From positions 30,247,501 to 30,311,500 of the forward strand of contig NC_090698.1 in assembly GCF_040954835.1 (NCBI RefSeq): a stretch of 64,000 bases of DNA. The letters are read 5' to 3'. Position 1 is the stretch's first letter; every line of letters begins with the position of its first letter. The position numbers and the translations under genes are program-made. The notes under the pieces were generated by a model. The model did no database searches and was not told the DNA's origin. It saw only the letters and a list, made by a program, of their open reading frames with translations. Source of the stretch: Lepisosteus oculatus (lineage: Eukaryota; Chordata; Actinopteri; Semionotiformes; Lepisosteidae). Below, piece after piece: positions 1 through 12,797 of this stretch.

Positions 1-1440
1 GTTCAGACTCTCGTTGTGAATCTGTATCAATAGTGCTGGTACGTTTGTGTGTGCAGCAGTTTGACAGTTGAAATCAGGATTATTTTAGTTTTGCACTGTA
101 GTTTTTGGGACTCTATAGAGTTTTTTGGACTCTTCTGGGCCATTCTGTGCCATAAGAGTGAACAGATCTGAAACTCTGTTATGAACAACACCATGTTCAA
201 ACCAAATGATACACCCAGTCCCACACATACTGTATAATACATCTCTCTATATACACAGTACACACACGTACACTGTGGAAAGATTTTATGTAATGTGGCA
301 AGAATAGTTTTATTTCCTCTTTTCAATTTTTATTTAGTTCCCACATTCAAGAATTCCTTGTCCAAGGTAATTTAGGATAATGCAGGGTCAAATTAAGTTC
401 ATGTATGCAAAAGGCTATTTTTTTGCACATCTGTAAAACAGGTTTTCTGTAAAAAATTTTTTTTTGGCAATATGTTTCTCGATAGCATTGCCTGTGCAGC
501 ATAAACTATTTTGTTCACAGAAACCAAGCCCTGTCTTTAAAATATGAAAGACTGGTATTGTTAGTAAAAAAGCAAAATTAGAGGCTTGATTTAGGACTCA
601 TTATTTTGTATAGCTACAGCATAGTGTCCAGACACAAAAAACTAAGTGTCTATGTGGGAGCCAAGACTCTATGACTATTAAGCAAATGATGACATAATAG
701 CTGCAATCATTTTTCAATTGCTTCTGCATGGTGTTATCACTTTAATTATTTTGCTGTGTTTCATAAAAGGAAAAATGACATATTCCAGCACAAACAAAGT
801 GTAATTATGTAATGTAAAATATCAAAATGTGAGGCAATACAGTTGCTTATTCAAATGGAAAAAATAAATATTAAGCCTTTAATGATTATGTATCTCAGTC
901 TACAAGATATTGTGACGTTTTAAGTGAAAGCTTGAAGAAAACACTGAAAACATCACAGGTTATCTGCTTTCTGTCATTATCTATACATTCCAACTGCAGT
1001 GTGTAGTAGAGGTGTGGACTATGGACTGCAGACAGGAGTGTTGTGGGCATGATGGGGGTGGCTGTTGTACCATTAAGCAAAGTGTCTGCTGTAAAAAATG
1101 GGTTTTATCGAGTTTGGTGACTGTAAATGAGAATTAGTTCTCAATTGATTTTCTAAGTGATTAAATACATGATTTAAAAAAATGTATATAAAACAGGTGC
1201 CTACTGAGAGTCGGGGGTGATGTCTAAGTTCTTTCTAGCCTGCCAGTATCCATTTGTGTGAGAGAAAACAGGGTTGAGCTGCAAGACTATCATATGTCAC
1301 AGGACATATGCTAGTATTTACTTTGTTAGTTTGAGGGGTTTTTTTTTCAGAAATGCAATGGTCATTTAATTAAATTGATTAAATTGATTGTGATCTTTTC
1401 ACAAATCAGGAAAGTAAAAAAGAAGGTAAAGCAAACCTCA
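1..1440. other. AT-rich sequence, no feature recognised
   Basis: Both strands were read. Only short chance reading frames without recognisable domains are present, and no repeat family I know is evident. Confidence 0.6.
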
Positions 1441-2210
1441 TTTGTTTGCAGTTTTTTACAGTGTTGTGCAAAAGTGCATTCTATCTGATTCCATTGTGTG
1501 AAATTACATAAAGATACAATTTTTTAAAACTTTTTTTAAATGGCTTATTGGAACCTGAATGTTCAAAGTGAATACTTCTAATGGTAAGATAGATTACAGT
1601 ACAGTATGTATTAGCAAAAATTAAGATGTTGAAATATGAAATATGTTGAGTGCATAAGTATTCTGACCCATGAACTGGAAGCACCTTTGGCAGCAAGTAT
1701 TGGCCATTCTTTTTTCCAGTTTGCTTGGGGATCATTTACTGTACATGGACAACAGTTGTTAAGTCTTTCCACACATTCTCAATAGGATTCTAGTCTGGAC
1801 TTTGACTAGAACACTCAAGGACCTTCACTTTCTTATTCTTATCCAGTAGCTTTGGCCTTCTTTGGATCACTACCCTGCTGAAAGTGGAATCAATTAAAGG
1901 GGTTTAAGTCTTTAGGAGACTGAAACAGGATTTCCTCTGGTATTTGACTGGATTTTGCTCTGTCCATTTTCCTTCAGTCTTAAGTTTTCTAGTCCCTGCT
2001 GATGAGAAACATTATGAATGGTGTTGTCTGGATGATGCAGTCTGTTGTACAGTATTTGTGCCAGATGAAATGCTTCGCATTTAAACTGAAACATTTTTTC
2101 TGGTCTGACCACAAATCAATTTGCCAAATCTTTCCAGTATCACATACAGTAAATGCTTTGTTGCAAACACAAAACTTAGTTGCAAAAGGAATCAATTCTT
2201 AAAGCACTAT
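1441..2210. mobile_element. Decayed Tc1/mariner-type relic
   Basis: The segment begins with a Tc1-like terminal word (acagtgttgtgcaaaagtgc, about 1456-1475) and has a second one (tgcataagtattctgaccca, 1651-1670). The text between about 1740 and 2200 resembles the internal part of common non-autonomous fish Tc1/mariner repeats. No transposase frame survives. Family assignment rests on these short words and general resemblance, so it is only moderately secure. Confidence 0.5.
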
Positions 2211-3704
2211 GGTTTGCACTATGATCAGCAGTAATAGAGCCCCTACACTGTTTTTAGTTTTTCATTTCTAATAAAAAAGAACTTGCTTATGAGCCAGATC
2301 TTCTTATTGACTTTTTATTTCTTTCATAAAGCAAGATCTTTCTGTATTGGGTAGAATACATACATACTGTAGCCTGCTAATCATACTATCCCGAAATTAA
2401 TAATATTAAAATTTAGAAATTAAATGTTGGAACAAAAGAGTGTGCATACAGTATACTTGTTAAATGATCCTGTACTACGTCCTGACAGACATCCTTTAAG
2501 ATCAAACGGAAAAATGTTGTTTTCCATCTTCCACTGCCTCCATATGTTATCATTCGAAGTTCATTGTTCACCAAAAACAAAACTTGAGTAATTAATTCTG
2601 GGAAGTTACTTTTAGCATCAAAATACAATGATTTAGATATTCTTTCCAATCTGCAATCTCACAATGACAGAACTTTGTGAATCACAGAGATCAGGGTTCT
2701 TTGTCAATTACCACAACAATGATAGTCACTGACATAGAAATCTTTCATTTCTGTAATGTAAACTGCTTCCAATGAAAATTGTTGTTCAGCACAGGCAGCT
2801 AACAGTACTTGACAAAACCTGTTGTACTTAAAAAACATTTTGAAATATTTTACCATATAACATACCATAAATAACATACCATAAATGATAGCAGAAGTAA
2901 TATGCTTTATATTTTACAATTTTATTAGCTGATTACAAAAGGGACTGTTTATGTTAATATGCAATATATGTTTCTTTACCACTGAATTCAGCATCTAATC
3001 ATTGTGTTTTTTTTTTTCATAGATTTTGTATAATCCTTCCTTTTCAGTGTTTCTTGATACCATTCTGAAAAGATCATCTTAGAGAAAAATTAGATGGTGG
3101 CTCATCCATCATGGCCCATACTGCTTTTCCATTACAGTGCACTTTAGAGTCCATTTGTGACTTTCTGATAAATCTTGATTTTAACCAGGACAAGCACATT
3201 CTATTTACTGAAGCCTATGCTACCTCTATTGCTGTGCAGAGTATAGGTCCTATACAGTACCTCTGCGCTTCACTGCAACTCTCACATTTCATTTCTATCA
3301 TCAAACAGGTCAAGGGAATTGTAAATAAATTCAGACATTTGAAAGTTCTTCATACCAGAGCTAAGAATCGTGGGAAGAAAGTCAGAAAGACTAACTAAGT
3401 GGTCTGTTGGGATTCTTAGTATTTTATCATTTTATAATCGTTTTATAATCTAAAAACTATACTAAAGATGTTGGTTTTGGAGGGATTTTTCTTCAAGTCT
3501 GTTGCACCAGAAACAAACAGTATAATTACAATATGTAAAACCGGCATAAGCTCTTTTTTGGCAAATAAAGTTTAGAAAGGAAGGTTCCCAAGTGATTAAC
3601 GCCACCGAGTGCTGTTTAGATTCTATAGTTCAGAGATTCAGAGATAGCAAACTTAAATCTGAGGTATGTTATTTGCTGACTGTTGTGTTTCATGTCATTA
3701 GTTA
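2211..3704. other. No feature recognised
   Basis: AT-rich single-copy-looking DNA. An open frame at 3111-3398 has no recognisable motif or splice context and is treated as chance. Confidence 0.55.
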
Positions 3705-3868
3705 TAATAATAATTGCTTACACTTATATAGAGCTTTTCTGGACACTCCACTCAAAGCGTTTTACAGGTAATGGAGACTCCCCTCCACCACCACCAATGT
3801 GCAGAATCCACCTGGATGATGCGACAGCAGCCATAGTGCGCCAGAACGCTCACCACACATTAGTATGT
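3705..3868 (-). mobile_element. 5S-derived SINE, 3' tail fragment
   Basis: On the minus strand this is the tail of the 540-bp SINE seen complete at 7036-7577. It shows the same 'tttgagtggagtgtcc' and ATT-repeat end, followed inward by the 'aatggagactcccctccacc' block. The 5S-like head is absent, as expected for a 5'-truncated copy. Confidence 0.8.
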
Positions 3869-4689
3869 GCTTTAATACATTACCAGTGTTGTTGATGGCA
3901 TGAAGAGTACAATGTGCCCAGTATTAAGTACTGTAATACAGTGTAATATGATAACATATGGCCTATCAGGTTTATGATGTATACTGTATGTCTGCTATTA
4001 TTGTAGACACATGTGCATTGTGGAGGACACTGTTATACTTTACTTTTTTGTTATCTTTAATCCTTGCTTATGTGATATACTGTACTGACATTTGATTGGC
4101 CTACAAAATCATACAATTATGGATTTGGCCAGGGGCTCCCTGCCAGGATGGTGGTTTGATAAAGACACTGTGGCACTCAGTGCCAGTTTTCTTTTCAATT
4201 TTAAGTTAAATTTCAGGTTAAGGCAGTTTTCATTGCTACATGCTGTTACTGTATGTAGGCCACAGAAAAGTATGACTCATTAGCAATGTAGCCAGATACT
4301 CCCTACCCTAAAACCAAGAGAAAGAAATAAGCAGTTTCTTAACTTGTAGGCTGAAACTGCAGACACTTTCCTGTGATGACTCACCAGGAGGAACTATCAT
4401 AGTTCTCTGATGCACAGATAAGTTGACTGTGGGAATTTATTGTGTGTTGCCTCGGGCACTCTTTGAAAGTCAAAAATATTCTGTCTCATATTGAGTAGTG
4501 GAGGGGAGAATTGCCATTATGACATCTGCTCACAAAGAAATTAAGTGGCTGGGTATCCTGCAGGTGGAAATACCTTCAGAGAAAATGAAAATATTGAAAT
4601 TTGAATTGCTATATGGAATCTGCTGATCTAACTTGTGTATTGTTGACCTTTCAAAGAGTACTAAAATGTCATTTCATGTCAATTACCAA

Positions 4690-4805
4690 ACCGCTTTATA
4701 CAATACGGTGTCGCGGGAAGCCGGAGCCTACCCAACAAGCAACAAGAGCAAGGCAGGGTACACCCTGGACAGGGCACTAGTGAGGGCAAGTGCTAGCCAA
4801 TCATA
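4690..4805 (-). mobile_element. V-SINE-type SINE, 3' part
   Basis: Read on the minus strand this is the 3' half of a tRNA-derived fish SINE: 'gtaccctgcc', the 'taggctccgg' word and a 'cgacaccgtattg' stretch. The tRNA-like head is missing. It abuts a 5S-type SINE at 4810, so two SINEs lie side by side. Confidence 0.7.
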
Positions 4806-4809
4806 CATG

Positions 4810-5180
4810 GGGACAATTTGGAGGCCACAGTAAAGGCTGAGGGGGGAAATTTGTCCCAGACACTGGGATAACTCCCTACTCTTATTGAGAGTGTGCCCAG
4901 GGATCTTTAATAACCACTGAGAGTCAGCACCTCGGTTTAACATCTCATCTGAAAGACAGCACCCACTACAGTATAGTGTCCCCGCCACTTTACCGGGGCA
5001 TTAGGACCCACACAGACCTCAGGGTGGACGCCCCCCACAGGTCCCACTAACACCACTTCCAGCAGCAACCATAGCTTCCCAGGAGGTGTAAAGTGTACAT
5101 CCAGGTACTGACAAGGCTCAACCCTGCTTAACTTCAGTGGGTAGCCAGTTGAGAGCTACAGGGTGATATGTCTGCTGGCA
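4810..5180 (-). mobile_element. 5S rRNA-derived SINE, head-proximal part
   Basis: The high-coordinate end, read on the minus strand, resembles vertebrate 5S rRNA. It has a GCCAGCAGACATATCACCCT start, a 'gaagttaagcaggg' box and a 'gtcagtacctggatg' box, matching the internal pol III promoter region of 5S genes. The body matches 7201-7577. The ATT-rich tail is missing, the reverse of the 3.7-kb copy. Confidence 0.8.
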
Positions 5181-7035
5181 CTAACACTAAAATGTAATCC
5201 TATTAACTGTTTACAAGAATTTCTACTATAATGGTGACTTTCACTGACATCATGTAGCCTATTGAAGTCATGAGGGCTGTAAGATTTTTAAAGGTTCTAG
5301 TTCAAGGAGGGATAGGCTTTGTACCTTTGCCTTGAAACTTCACTATACAGATCAACAGCTCAATCTTCTGGCAGCCAGAAAATAAATGCACTACTTTGAC
5401 ATGACAGAATTTATTTCCTGTCGTTCCCACATAATATTGCACTCATGTTATACGTTAGAAAATGTTTGACCTCTATGCAGGACTTGCTGCTTTACTTGGC
5501 CAAATTGAAGGACATGCATTTCAGCCAAGGCAGTCTGTTCTATACAGCACACATAACAAATATTTGTCTTAGATCTATGAAGGACCAATGACAAGCCTGC
5601 AAACTACACCAATTAATTTGTTTTTGGACAGTGGATGTTTTGTCTCAGATTTTTCTGGATTGTAATGTAGTTCTAGCATTGATTGAAGTTTCTATTAAAG
5701 AGATGATGAACTGCTAAAATTAAAAAAAAAATCATTCCATAGCTCTTTTCAGTCTGCCTGTGCTCGTGTGGAGGAACCAATGTCTAGCTAAAGAACTAGT
5801 TCAGATTATACATAGTACTTTGATATTATTTATTAATTATAGGCTGCTTCATGGGTGTTATTTAATACATACAGTATTACTACACAGGCTTTGTGGAAGG
5901 CGGTTTACTTCTAACAATGTACAATATGTGTATTTTTCCAGATTCTGGATTAGGGTTCTCAACCTCAACAACTCTCTTTTTTATTTGGTGCTTTCTATAG
6001 TTGTAGAAAAGGTATTTGCTCACTTGCAATGGAAGTTTCTCATTTGGCAACTCATGTATCCATATGCTCTATACGTACATGACCAGCTGCTTTTATGTAG
6101 ATGTGTAGAGAGTAATTACTGTATGTACCTGCTAAGAATAAATCAGAGAAACTGAGACAAAGTGGCACTCTACTCAGCTCTTCATGCCTCCAGGGTGCCA
6201 TGAGACACAAATACTAATCTAATTGTTTCAATAGTCATCATAATAAGTCAAGTCTATTTTCTGTTTGACTTTCATCTATTGTCTGAAATTAGTCTCCTCC
6301 CATTCCAAATACATGGGATTGAGAACTGAAAAAGATATATGGTAGTCTAGAGTGGTATGCATAAAACCGTAGCTCACTAACTAATACATTGTAACTTTTA
6401 CATTTCAGATAAAAGTGCTCTGAAGTCCCAAATCTACACTCTTCTGAGTATATGTGATTATGATGAACACGATTTAAAATATGATGTGTTTTTGACTGCA
6501 CCACTGATTCCTGTACTGCTCCAACTCAACAACTGTCCCTAAATTACTATCTATCTTTAGGCACTTTACTTTAGGCAAATCTACAGTACTTGACATTTGT
6601 ATTTAGTGTGATGACAGTGTAATGAAACTACACTTTTTTCATTAAGGAACTTAAAAGGCAAAAGGTGCAAAATTGTATTTACAAGAAAGTACAAATCAAA
6701 AACATTAACATACAGTACAATTTAGTACAATTTACAATTAATGCAAGACTCTCAACAAGGCAGTTTGCTCTCTAAATCTAATGCTAAATTATGCAAACTT
6801 CTTGTCTCTCGGAGTCTCGGAATACCGGTAGGTTTCAGTTTTAATTCAAAGAGTAGACTCAAATTTGAGGAGCTTTTTAAAGGTGGAACTTACTCAGGTG
6901 TCACGCATCCTTCAATTCAATTCCACAGGATGAAAGAGAGTTATGATCCTGTTTCTCATTTACTGTACTTACATGGTCCTCACAGACTGGCCATTCACCT
7001 CTTAGCCAGCGAACCTATCTTCTCTGAGCACGTTT
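5181..7035. other. No feature recognised
   Basis: AT-rich sequence. The 131-codon frame at 5760-6155 is hydrophobic low-complexity translation without start context, introns or family resemblance, and is not called as a gene. Confidence 0.55.
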
Positions 7036-7577
7036 TAATAATAATAATAATAATAATAATAAATTTCACTTACAGTATATACTGTAACATTTTTCTGGAC
7101 ACTCTATTCATAGCACTTTACAGGTAATGGGGACTCCCCTCCACCACCAACACTAATGTGACAGCAGCCATAGTGTGCAAGAACACTCCCCACACATCAG
7201 CTATCAGTGGGGAGGAGAGCAGAGCAATGAAGGCAATGAGTAATAAAGGATTATTAGGAGGCCATGATTGGTAAAGGATGGCAGGGTGACACCCCTGCTC
7301 TTTTCGAGAAATGCCCTGGGCTTTTTAATGACCACAGAGATTCAGGACCTTGGTTTTATGTCTCATCCAAAGGATGGCGCCTGTATACAGTATAGTGTCT
7401 TTGTCACAATACTGGGGCATTAGAACCCACGCAGACTGCAGGGTGAGCAGCCCCTGCTGGCCCCACTAACGCCTCTTCCAACAGCAACAGGTCTCCCAAC
7501 CACGTACTGATCAGGCTCATAACTGCTTAGTTTCATGGCTTGCTAGTTGTGAGTTGCAAGGTGATATGGGTGCTGGC
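7036..7577 (-). mobile_element. Complete 5S-derived SINE (about 540 bp)
   Basis: This is the longest copy of the family in the window. On the minus strand it starts at about 7577 with a 5S rRNA-like head, including a 'ctaagcagttatgagcctga' region corresponding to the 5S box A to box C interval. It continues through a roughly 350-bp body and ends in an ATT microsatellite (plus strand (TAA)n, 7036-7062). A 5S head, a conserved body and a LINE-like tail are the architecture described for SINE3 and Deu-type SINEs. Assignment to one subfamily needs a library comparison. All six family copies here have the same orientation. Confidence 0.85.
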
Positions 7578-10021
7578 TAAACTTCAGGTTTAATAAGAAT
7601 TGTCACCAGCAATAATCTGTTCCTAACATGTTGCAAATGACTTAAGCCATCCTACATACAGTAGATGTACCGCAGTGTGGCAGGTAGCCAGCCTTAGACA
7701 TCTACTGTATGTGGTGAAGCTGTGTTTTCAATCTTTATCCATGGTTGTGACCCTGGTTATTGGCCTGTACTGGCAAAATGATAAAGAATTCTTCTATTTA
7801 TGTCTTAATTTAACTCTAACAAGCACATCCCTGAGCACACAACAATACAGTTTTTTTTTAAATTAAACATTATGTTTTGCTTTCAGCTTGTCTGGTTCTT
7901 TGAAAACATTTTAATCACTATACAGTATATTGTAAACTTGAAAGCTCTGTTAATCAATCAAACTTTCAGTTTAGTTTAATGGTATATTCATTTAAATTAA
8001 TTTTCACTAAGCTACATAAAACGTTAGCTACAAAAAGCTATATTACGGGTTCCTTGTAATTTATTTGCTACTATATTCTGCTCTCCAAACTAAATTTACC
8101 CCCCCCCCCCCCCCCCACATACACTTGCTCACATTACCCTGCCTGCCTCCCTTTATAAAAAGTGGGAGGTGGACATATTGAGTTGTTTTGCCTCATGAAG
8201 TGATTGCAAAAGCTAAACTACATCTCACCCTCAATGACTAGAATTCATCTGTTAATGATTAATGATAAAGTAATTATTATGTGGGATTGATTATTTCTAC
8301 TTTTAGTTGTAGCAATAACATGAAGATTGTTACTGAAATAACAGATTTCTGTAAAATCTGTTTTTGATTCTCCATAAAAGTAGAAAGTATATAAAACAGG
8401 TTACACATATCCATTGTAATATGCATAACACAACTATTGTTTAATGAAACTGTGGGTATCTGGACCATGTAACCCAGCCATGTTGTCACTGCTTTTGTGA
8501 AATATCTGGATGAGATCGTCATATCAGTTAGACACTAGAAACTAAATAAGCTAGCTTGGTAAATAACTTTCACTTATTTATAACCTTATGTTTGACATAG
8601 ATATGAAGATTTAACAGTGTATCACTTCATTCCATAAGATCTGATCAGATATATTAGGGAATGATCTTTTCTGATGTTTTTTTCACCATTCACAAAATAA
8701 GAAAATCACTTCAGCATTTTCTTTAGGGCTATTACTGGTTTAAATTGTATTTATAAGGAGTTCTCATGTGTTTCAGGAAGGAACAGGAAAATCTCCTGTT
8801 TACATACAGTATAGCCATTTGCTACTGACTATATCCTTTTACAGCATGGCTAAGAGTAAACAGGATGTGTTTGTGAAAGAAAATGAAACTGGAATGGAAA
8901 AGGCAGTTTCATGCCATGTTATTATTTTTGTTGCTGTTGATGTAGCATTAAAAGGATCGATACCTTATAATTTTCACTGCATGTTAACTAATGTACGTAC
9001 AATTAGAAAGTGACCTTCACTGGAAATGCTGTTTTGTTTATGCCAATTTTTAAATAAAAATAATTAAAATCCTGCGGACATTTCTTGAAAGTATCTTTCT
9101 CTGGTACTGAAGGTCCCTTGACAGTTTCCAAGGAAAAGAATCCCCAGAAGACACATGCTCCTTAGTTCAGTAATTATTTGCCACAGACATTTGCAGATAT
9201 ACTGTAATTCAAAACAGGTTTAGTCCACATTTATCTAACAGGACCTTAACAGTTGCTGTTGGTTTCACATTTTCAAAAGCAATATTAAACGTAAATAACC
9301 AATAAATGTTCAATTCACATTATTTCCACAGCTTCTGATTGTGGTGAAAGGATAGCACTGTAAATTACTGATACCTGTACTTTAATAACCCACAAAACAC
9401 AAAACAGATGCTATGGATCTACAAATTAAGTACAACAAAATACATTGAAACATTTTATTTAGTTTATTTAACTAGAAAAAATAATAGTGAATACATGTTC
9501 CCTATAATTATATTTTACAGTAAGAACATGAGACCAGGAACATTACAAAATCTGTAAATAATTAAGAATTTTGTCAATTTTCTGGTTTCACATTCAAACT
9601 TTATCAAAACAAATATACTGTATTAATATAAATTAAAATTACTTGTTATATGAAGTTAGTTTTCAGTACACATATGTATTGAAATATGTAGTTCAGGTTT
9701 ATTGAAATATGATATGAATACTTGTCTGATATTTCAGATATTAGTTTTGCAGCAAGGCAGCTATGTTTTATACACACGGAAACTTACAAAACAGTACAAG
9801 TATTTATTTAAAAATAAATAACATTACATAATAGACATCAATCCATATTCATTTCACACCACTTCTACAGGAATCCACACAACTATAGCAGAACCCTATA
9901 AATTTACTGCACCAACAATTACACTAAGCCCATATATATTTTCACATTACCACATTATTTTTCAACATAATCAACTGATTGCACTTGTACTTGTGAACTT
10001 ATTTATTGATTAATTTGATTG
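7578..10021. other. No gene recognised; contains a poly-C run
   Basis: AT-rich DNA with an 18-base cytosine run (8099-8116) and no supported gene or repeat family. Confidence 0.55.
8099..8116. repeat. Homopolymer C run
   Basis: Eighteen consecutive C residues. Length is likely polymorphic and error-prone in assembly. Confidence 0.95.
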
Positions 10022-10196
10022 ATGGATGTGGACATTTGCCCGTTATGCCTTCCAGCATGTAGGGGCAGCAACATCCTGTTGCTGTTACCATAACATTAGT
10101 TTTTTTTATGGGACAGGGTTGTTAGCCTTGTGCCCAACCTCCAACACGGAGGACCTGGTGCCCGACATGGGACACGAACCCACTACCCTGAAATTA
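10022..10196 (-). mobile_element. SINE-like repeat fragment
   Basis: On the minus strand the end near 10196 reads 'gtgggttcgtgtccc', close to a tRNA B box (GGTTCGANTCC). It is followed by 'cgggcaccaggtcctccgtg' and a GC-richer body unlike its surroundings. It looks like a tRNA-derived SINE fragment, but no clear A box or tail is seen. Confidence 0.45.
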
Positions 10197-10319
10197 TGAG
10201 TCTCATTTTGATTACATAATGGGGCTCAAAATGTCTGTTTGAAAACATGAGTTAATATTCTTCATACAGAATATGCGTGAGGCATCTAGGGAGATACTAA
10301 CAGCTAATCTGAACATACT

Positions 10320-10590
10320 TTACAATACTCCTAATGTAAGCAGTTTGAAAGCTCTGTTTAAGTGGCTGACGAAAAGACAATAAAATGACCCTTTCAAATG
10401 TTTTGCTTCTAAGTGCTTTGAAATCAAATGAGTGAGGGTGACTACTGCATCTTTTGTACTGCTCCCTTGTTTATAAGCAAATTGATACAGATCTAGTTTA
10501 CCATTTAAAGGCTGAGTAATATTCTGAACCAAAATTCTCTCAAATGATTTAATAAAAACTGACATATGAGCAACTGGCATAAAATAATTG
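10320..10590 (-). pseudogene. LINE reverse transcriptase fragment (Rex1-like)
   Basis: The minus-strand frame (86 codons) resembles the fingers/palm start of Rex1/Babar-type non-LTR reverse transcriptases. It has 'KSFERIL', then 'LYQFAYKQG', a 'THLISKHLE' helix and a degraded 'VDFSSAFN'-type block written here as 'VSHLNRAFK'. The catalytic FADD region is absent. This is an ancient truncated copy; the clade call is by resemblance only. Confidence 0.6.
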
Positions 10591-11460
10591 TGTTTTCTTG
10601 GACAAGTTTTTCTTAGGGAGGGATATAATATTGGAGAGATTTACATACTACAAGAATTGTGTGCATTCTGGAAAATTGGTTGCCACAGAGGAGATAATTC
10701 TCTTGAAAAGAACTTCAAAATGAAATGAAACTTATATCATTAAGACAAGATGCCTTACAAATATTTGTACACTAAAAAGTATTCATAACTTGGCCTACAT
10801 TAATGATTACCCTGTCTGAACTTTTAAGTCAAACAGACTTTAAATATTAAAACATTTGTCAGAGGTGTCTGCTGTATCATACCTGATGAAAACATTCGGT
10901 TCCATTGAAAACTGACATTCATTATCAGTTACTTAGGTGTTAATGATGCAGTCAAAAGTTTTTCGATCAGAGGGAAAAATAAATTAGAAAGTTTCAACAA
11001 AATAGTACATACATGCAATATAACAAACTATAAACTGTTAGAAACAAAGGATTCAATGCCCATTCTATCTGTATACACTACTTTGTAAAGGTATTGAAGA
11101 TCTTCCAGTAATGTTCCAGTTTGTTGACTTTCTAATGTGTACTGTACACTTTCATATTTTTTAGCAAATATTTTTAATCACAACTTTAATGCTCACAAGT
11201 AACTATTTTAATAAAATAATAAAAGGAAAAAAAGAAATTAAATATAATGAAAAATAGCACAAATTGCAAAATATTGTGGAGAGCCGGTTGCTTGTGAAGG
11301 AGAGTGGCTAAGGCCTCAAAGAAGGAGAGAGAGTGAAAGGCTTCCACTAAATGGACATAAAGTAAAAAGAGGAGATAGGGGACTTCCTCCATTTTATAAA
11401 AAAGTAAGAAAAAAGAGTGAGACTTAAAATGGAATGTGGCAGAGGTTATTAGGGCAGTCC
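10591..11460. other. No feature recognised
   Basis: AT-rich DNA. The reading frame at 11186-11497 is low-complexity F/L-rich and is not a gene. Confidence 0.5.
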
Positions 11461-11790
11461 ACTGCAGGGGTGAAACTCTGCAATATGTTGATTGCATAAG
11501 TATCTACCCCCTTTTAGTAGGACAAACCTAAATTAGTTTGGGTGCACAAAATTATTTTGACAAGTCACACAGTTGTTTAACTGGTCTCTGTCTATGTTCA
11601 GTAATAGTTGTACACAAGCTTTCAGAATAAATAAAACAGTTTCTGTAAGGTCCCACAATCGGGCAGTGGATTTCAAGCAAAGATTTAACTAAGAGGACCA
11701 AGAAGCAAAGCAACTCAACAACCATTGAAAAGCATAAATCAGGAGAAAGATATACAAAAATCACAATGAGCTCTGAGTGTGCTTACCATT
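11461..11790 (+). mobile_element. Decayed Tc1/mariner terminal region
   Basis: It contains the 'gcataagtatctaccccct' terminal-type word, then 'ttaactggtctctgtctatg' and a 'caagcaaagatttaactaag' block resembling the left side of fish Tc1/mariner elements. The same order recurs at 14.4-15.4 kb. No transposase frame follows; a 5S-SINE tail lies at 11.9 kb. Confidence 0.5.
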
Positions 11791-11897
11791 AAACACAGTG
11801 ACTTCTGGGCAGCAGTTTCAAAAGTTTTAAAACATAAAAATTCTATTTGAATAGTTTTCCTCGATTTCAAACCATTGACAATTCCTTGGAATCCCTA

Positions 11898-12012
11898 TAA
11901 TAATTATAATCATTGCTTACATTTATATAGTGCTTTTTTTGACACTCCACTCAAAGTGCTTTACAGGTAATGGGGACTCCCCTCCACCACCAATGTGTGG
12001 CATCCACCTATA
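11898..12012 (-). mobile_element. 5S-derived SINE, 3' tail fragment
   Basis: It shares the 'ttacatttatatagtgcttt', 'gacactccactcaaagtgct' and 'ggggactcccctccaccacc' blocks with the full copy at 7.0 kb, in the same orientation. It is truncated before the 5S-like head. Confidence 0.8.
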
Positions 12013-12320
12013 GGCTTCTCCTTCTTGGAAGCCTGATTATTAACTTTGAAGAAACATGCTAGACCAGAACTTTTGAAGATGTTTCACAGCTTAGATGTGC
12101 TATCGTGGAAACTGGTATCACTGTTGTGAAAAGGTGTCCTGGACATCCTGCCATCCAGGGCTGCACTAGAAATTACCTGCCATCACCACCACCTGGTCAT
12201 CTTCTGACATTGGCTGCTGTTCTAGTATTGGCTCATTCAGTTGTGATGTGTTGTTGAGTTGTCCTAATTCCAAGTATCCCAATTGTCCCTTAACTAACAT
12301 CACATCATTGTCAATAATTG

Positions 12321-12478
12321 TTTATCCAATTCAGGGCCACTTCGCCTGATATGCCTTGCAAATGTTAGAGGCAAGGCAGGATACACACTGGACAGGATGC
12401 CAGTCTATCGTGGGGCACATGCAGATAAACACGCACACACTCACAAATTCTACAGAAGCCAATTAACCTACTTTGGAC
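12321..12478 (-). mobile_element. V-SINE-type SINE, 3' portion
   Basis: On the minus strand it reads 'gtaggttaattggcttctg', a (GT)n-rich spacer and then 'gactggcatcctgtccagtg', as in the central and 3' parts of the 16.99-kb and 57.7-kb copies. The tRNA head is missing. Confidence 0.7.
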
Positions 12479-12551
12479 TGTCTTTTGACTATGGAAGAAA
12501 ACCAGAGCACAAACCACAGAACTCCATTAGTCTCTCTGCCAGTGAGAGATG

Positions 12552-12797
12552 AGAGAGATCACTTTATTGGCCATATACAATTTCTTGTATTAGAAATTTG
12601 TCTTTTTTCACCCAACTTGCTCTCCATGAGACACACAGAAGGTCAGCCATTTATACAGCACCCCTGCAGCAGGTGGGGTTAAAGGTCTTGCTCAGGGGCC
12701 CAATGGAGTAGGATTCCTCTGCCAGCCATGGGATACGAACCAGCAACCTTCCAGCTATAGGCGCAGATCCTTAGCCACAGAGCCACTGCACCACACC
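12552..12797 (-). mobile_element. tRNA-derived SINE, nearly full length
   Basis: On the minus strand the element starts with a tRNA-like head ('tggtgcagtggctctgtggc' and a B box 'ggttcgtatcc'). It continues through 'gggcccctgagcaagacctt' and ends with 'ggccaataaagtgatctc'. It is distinct from the V-SINE copies. A recognisable head and tail make it a nearly complete 246-bp copy. Confidence 0.7.

Noticed and set aside
5760..6155. A 131-codon plus-strand frame
   Set aside because: Hydrophobic random-looking translation, no motif, no splice or promoter context, surrounded by similar chance frames.
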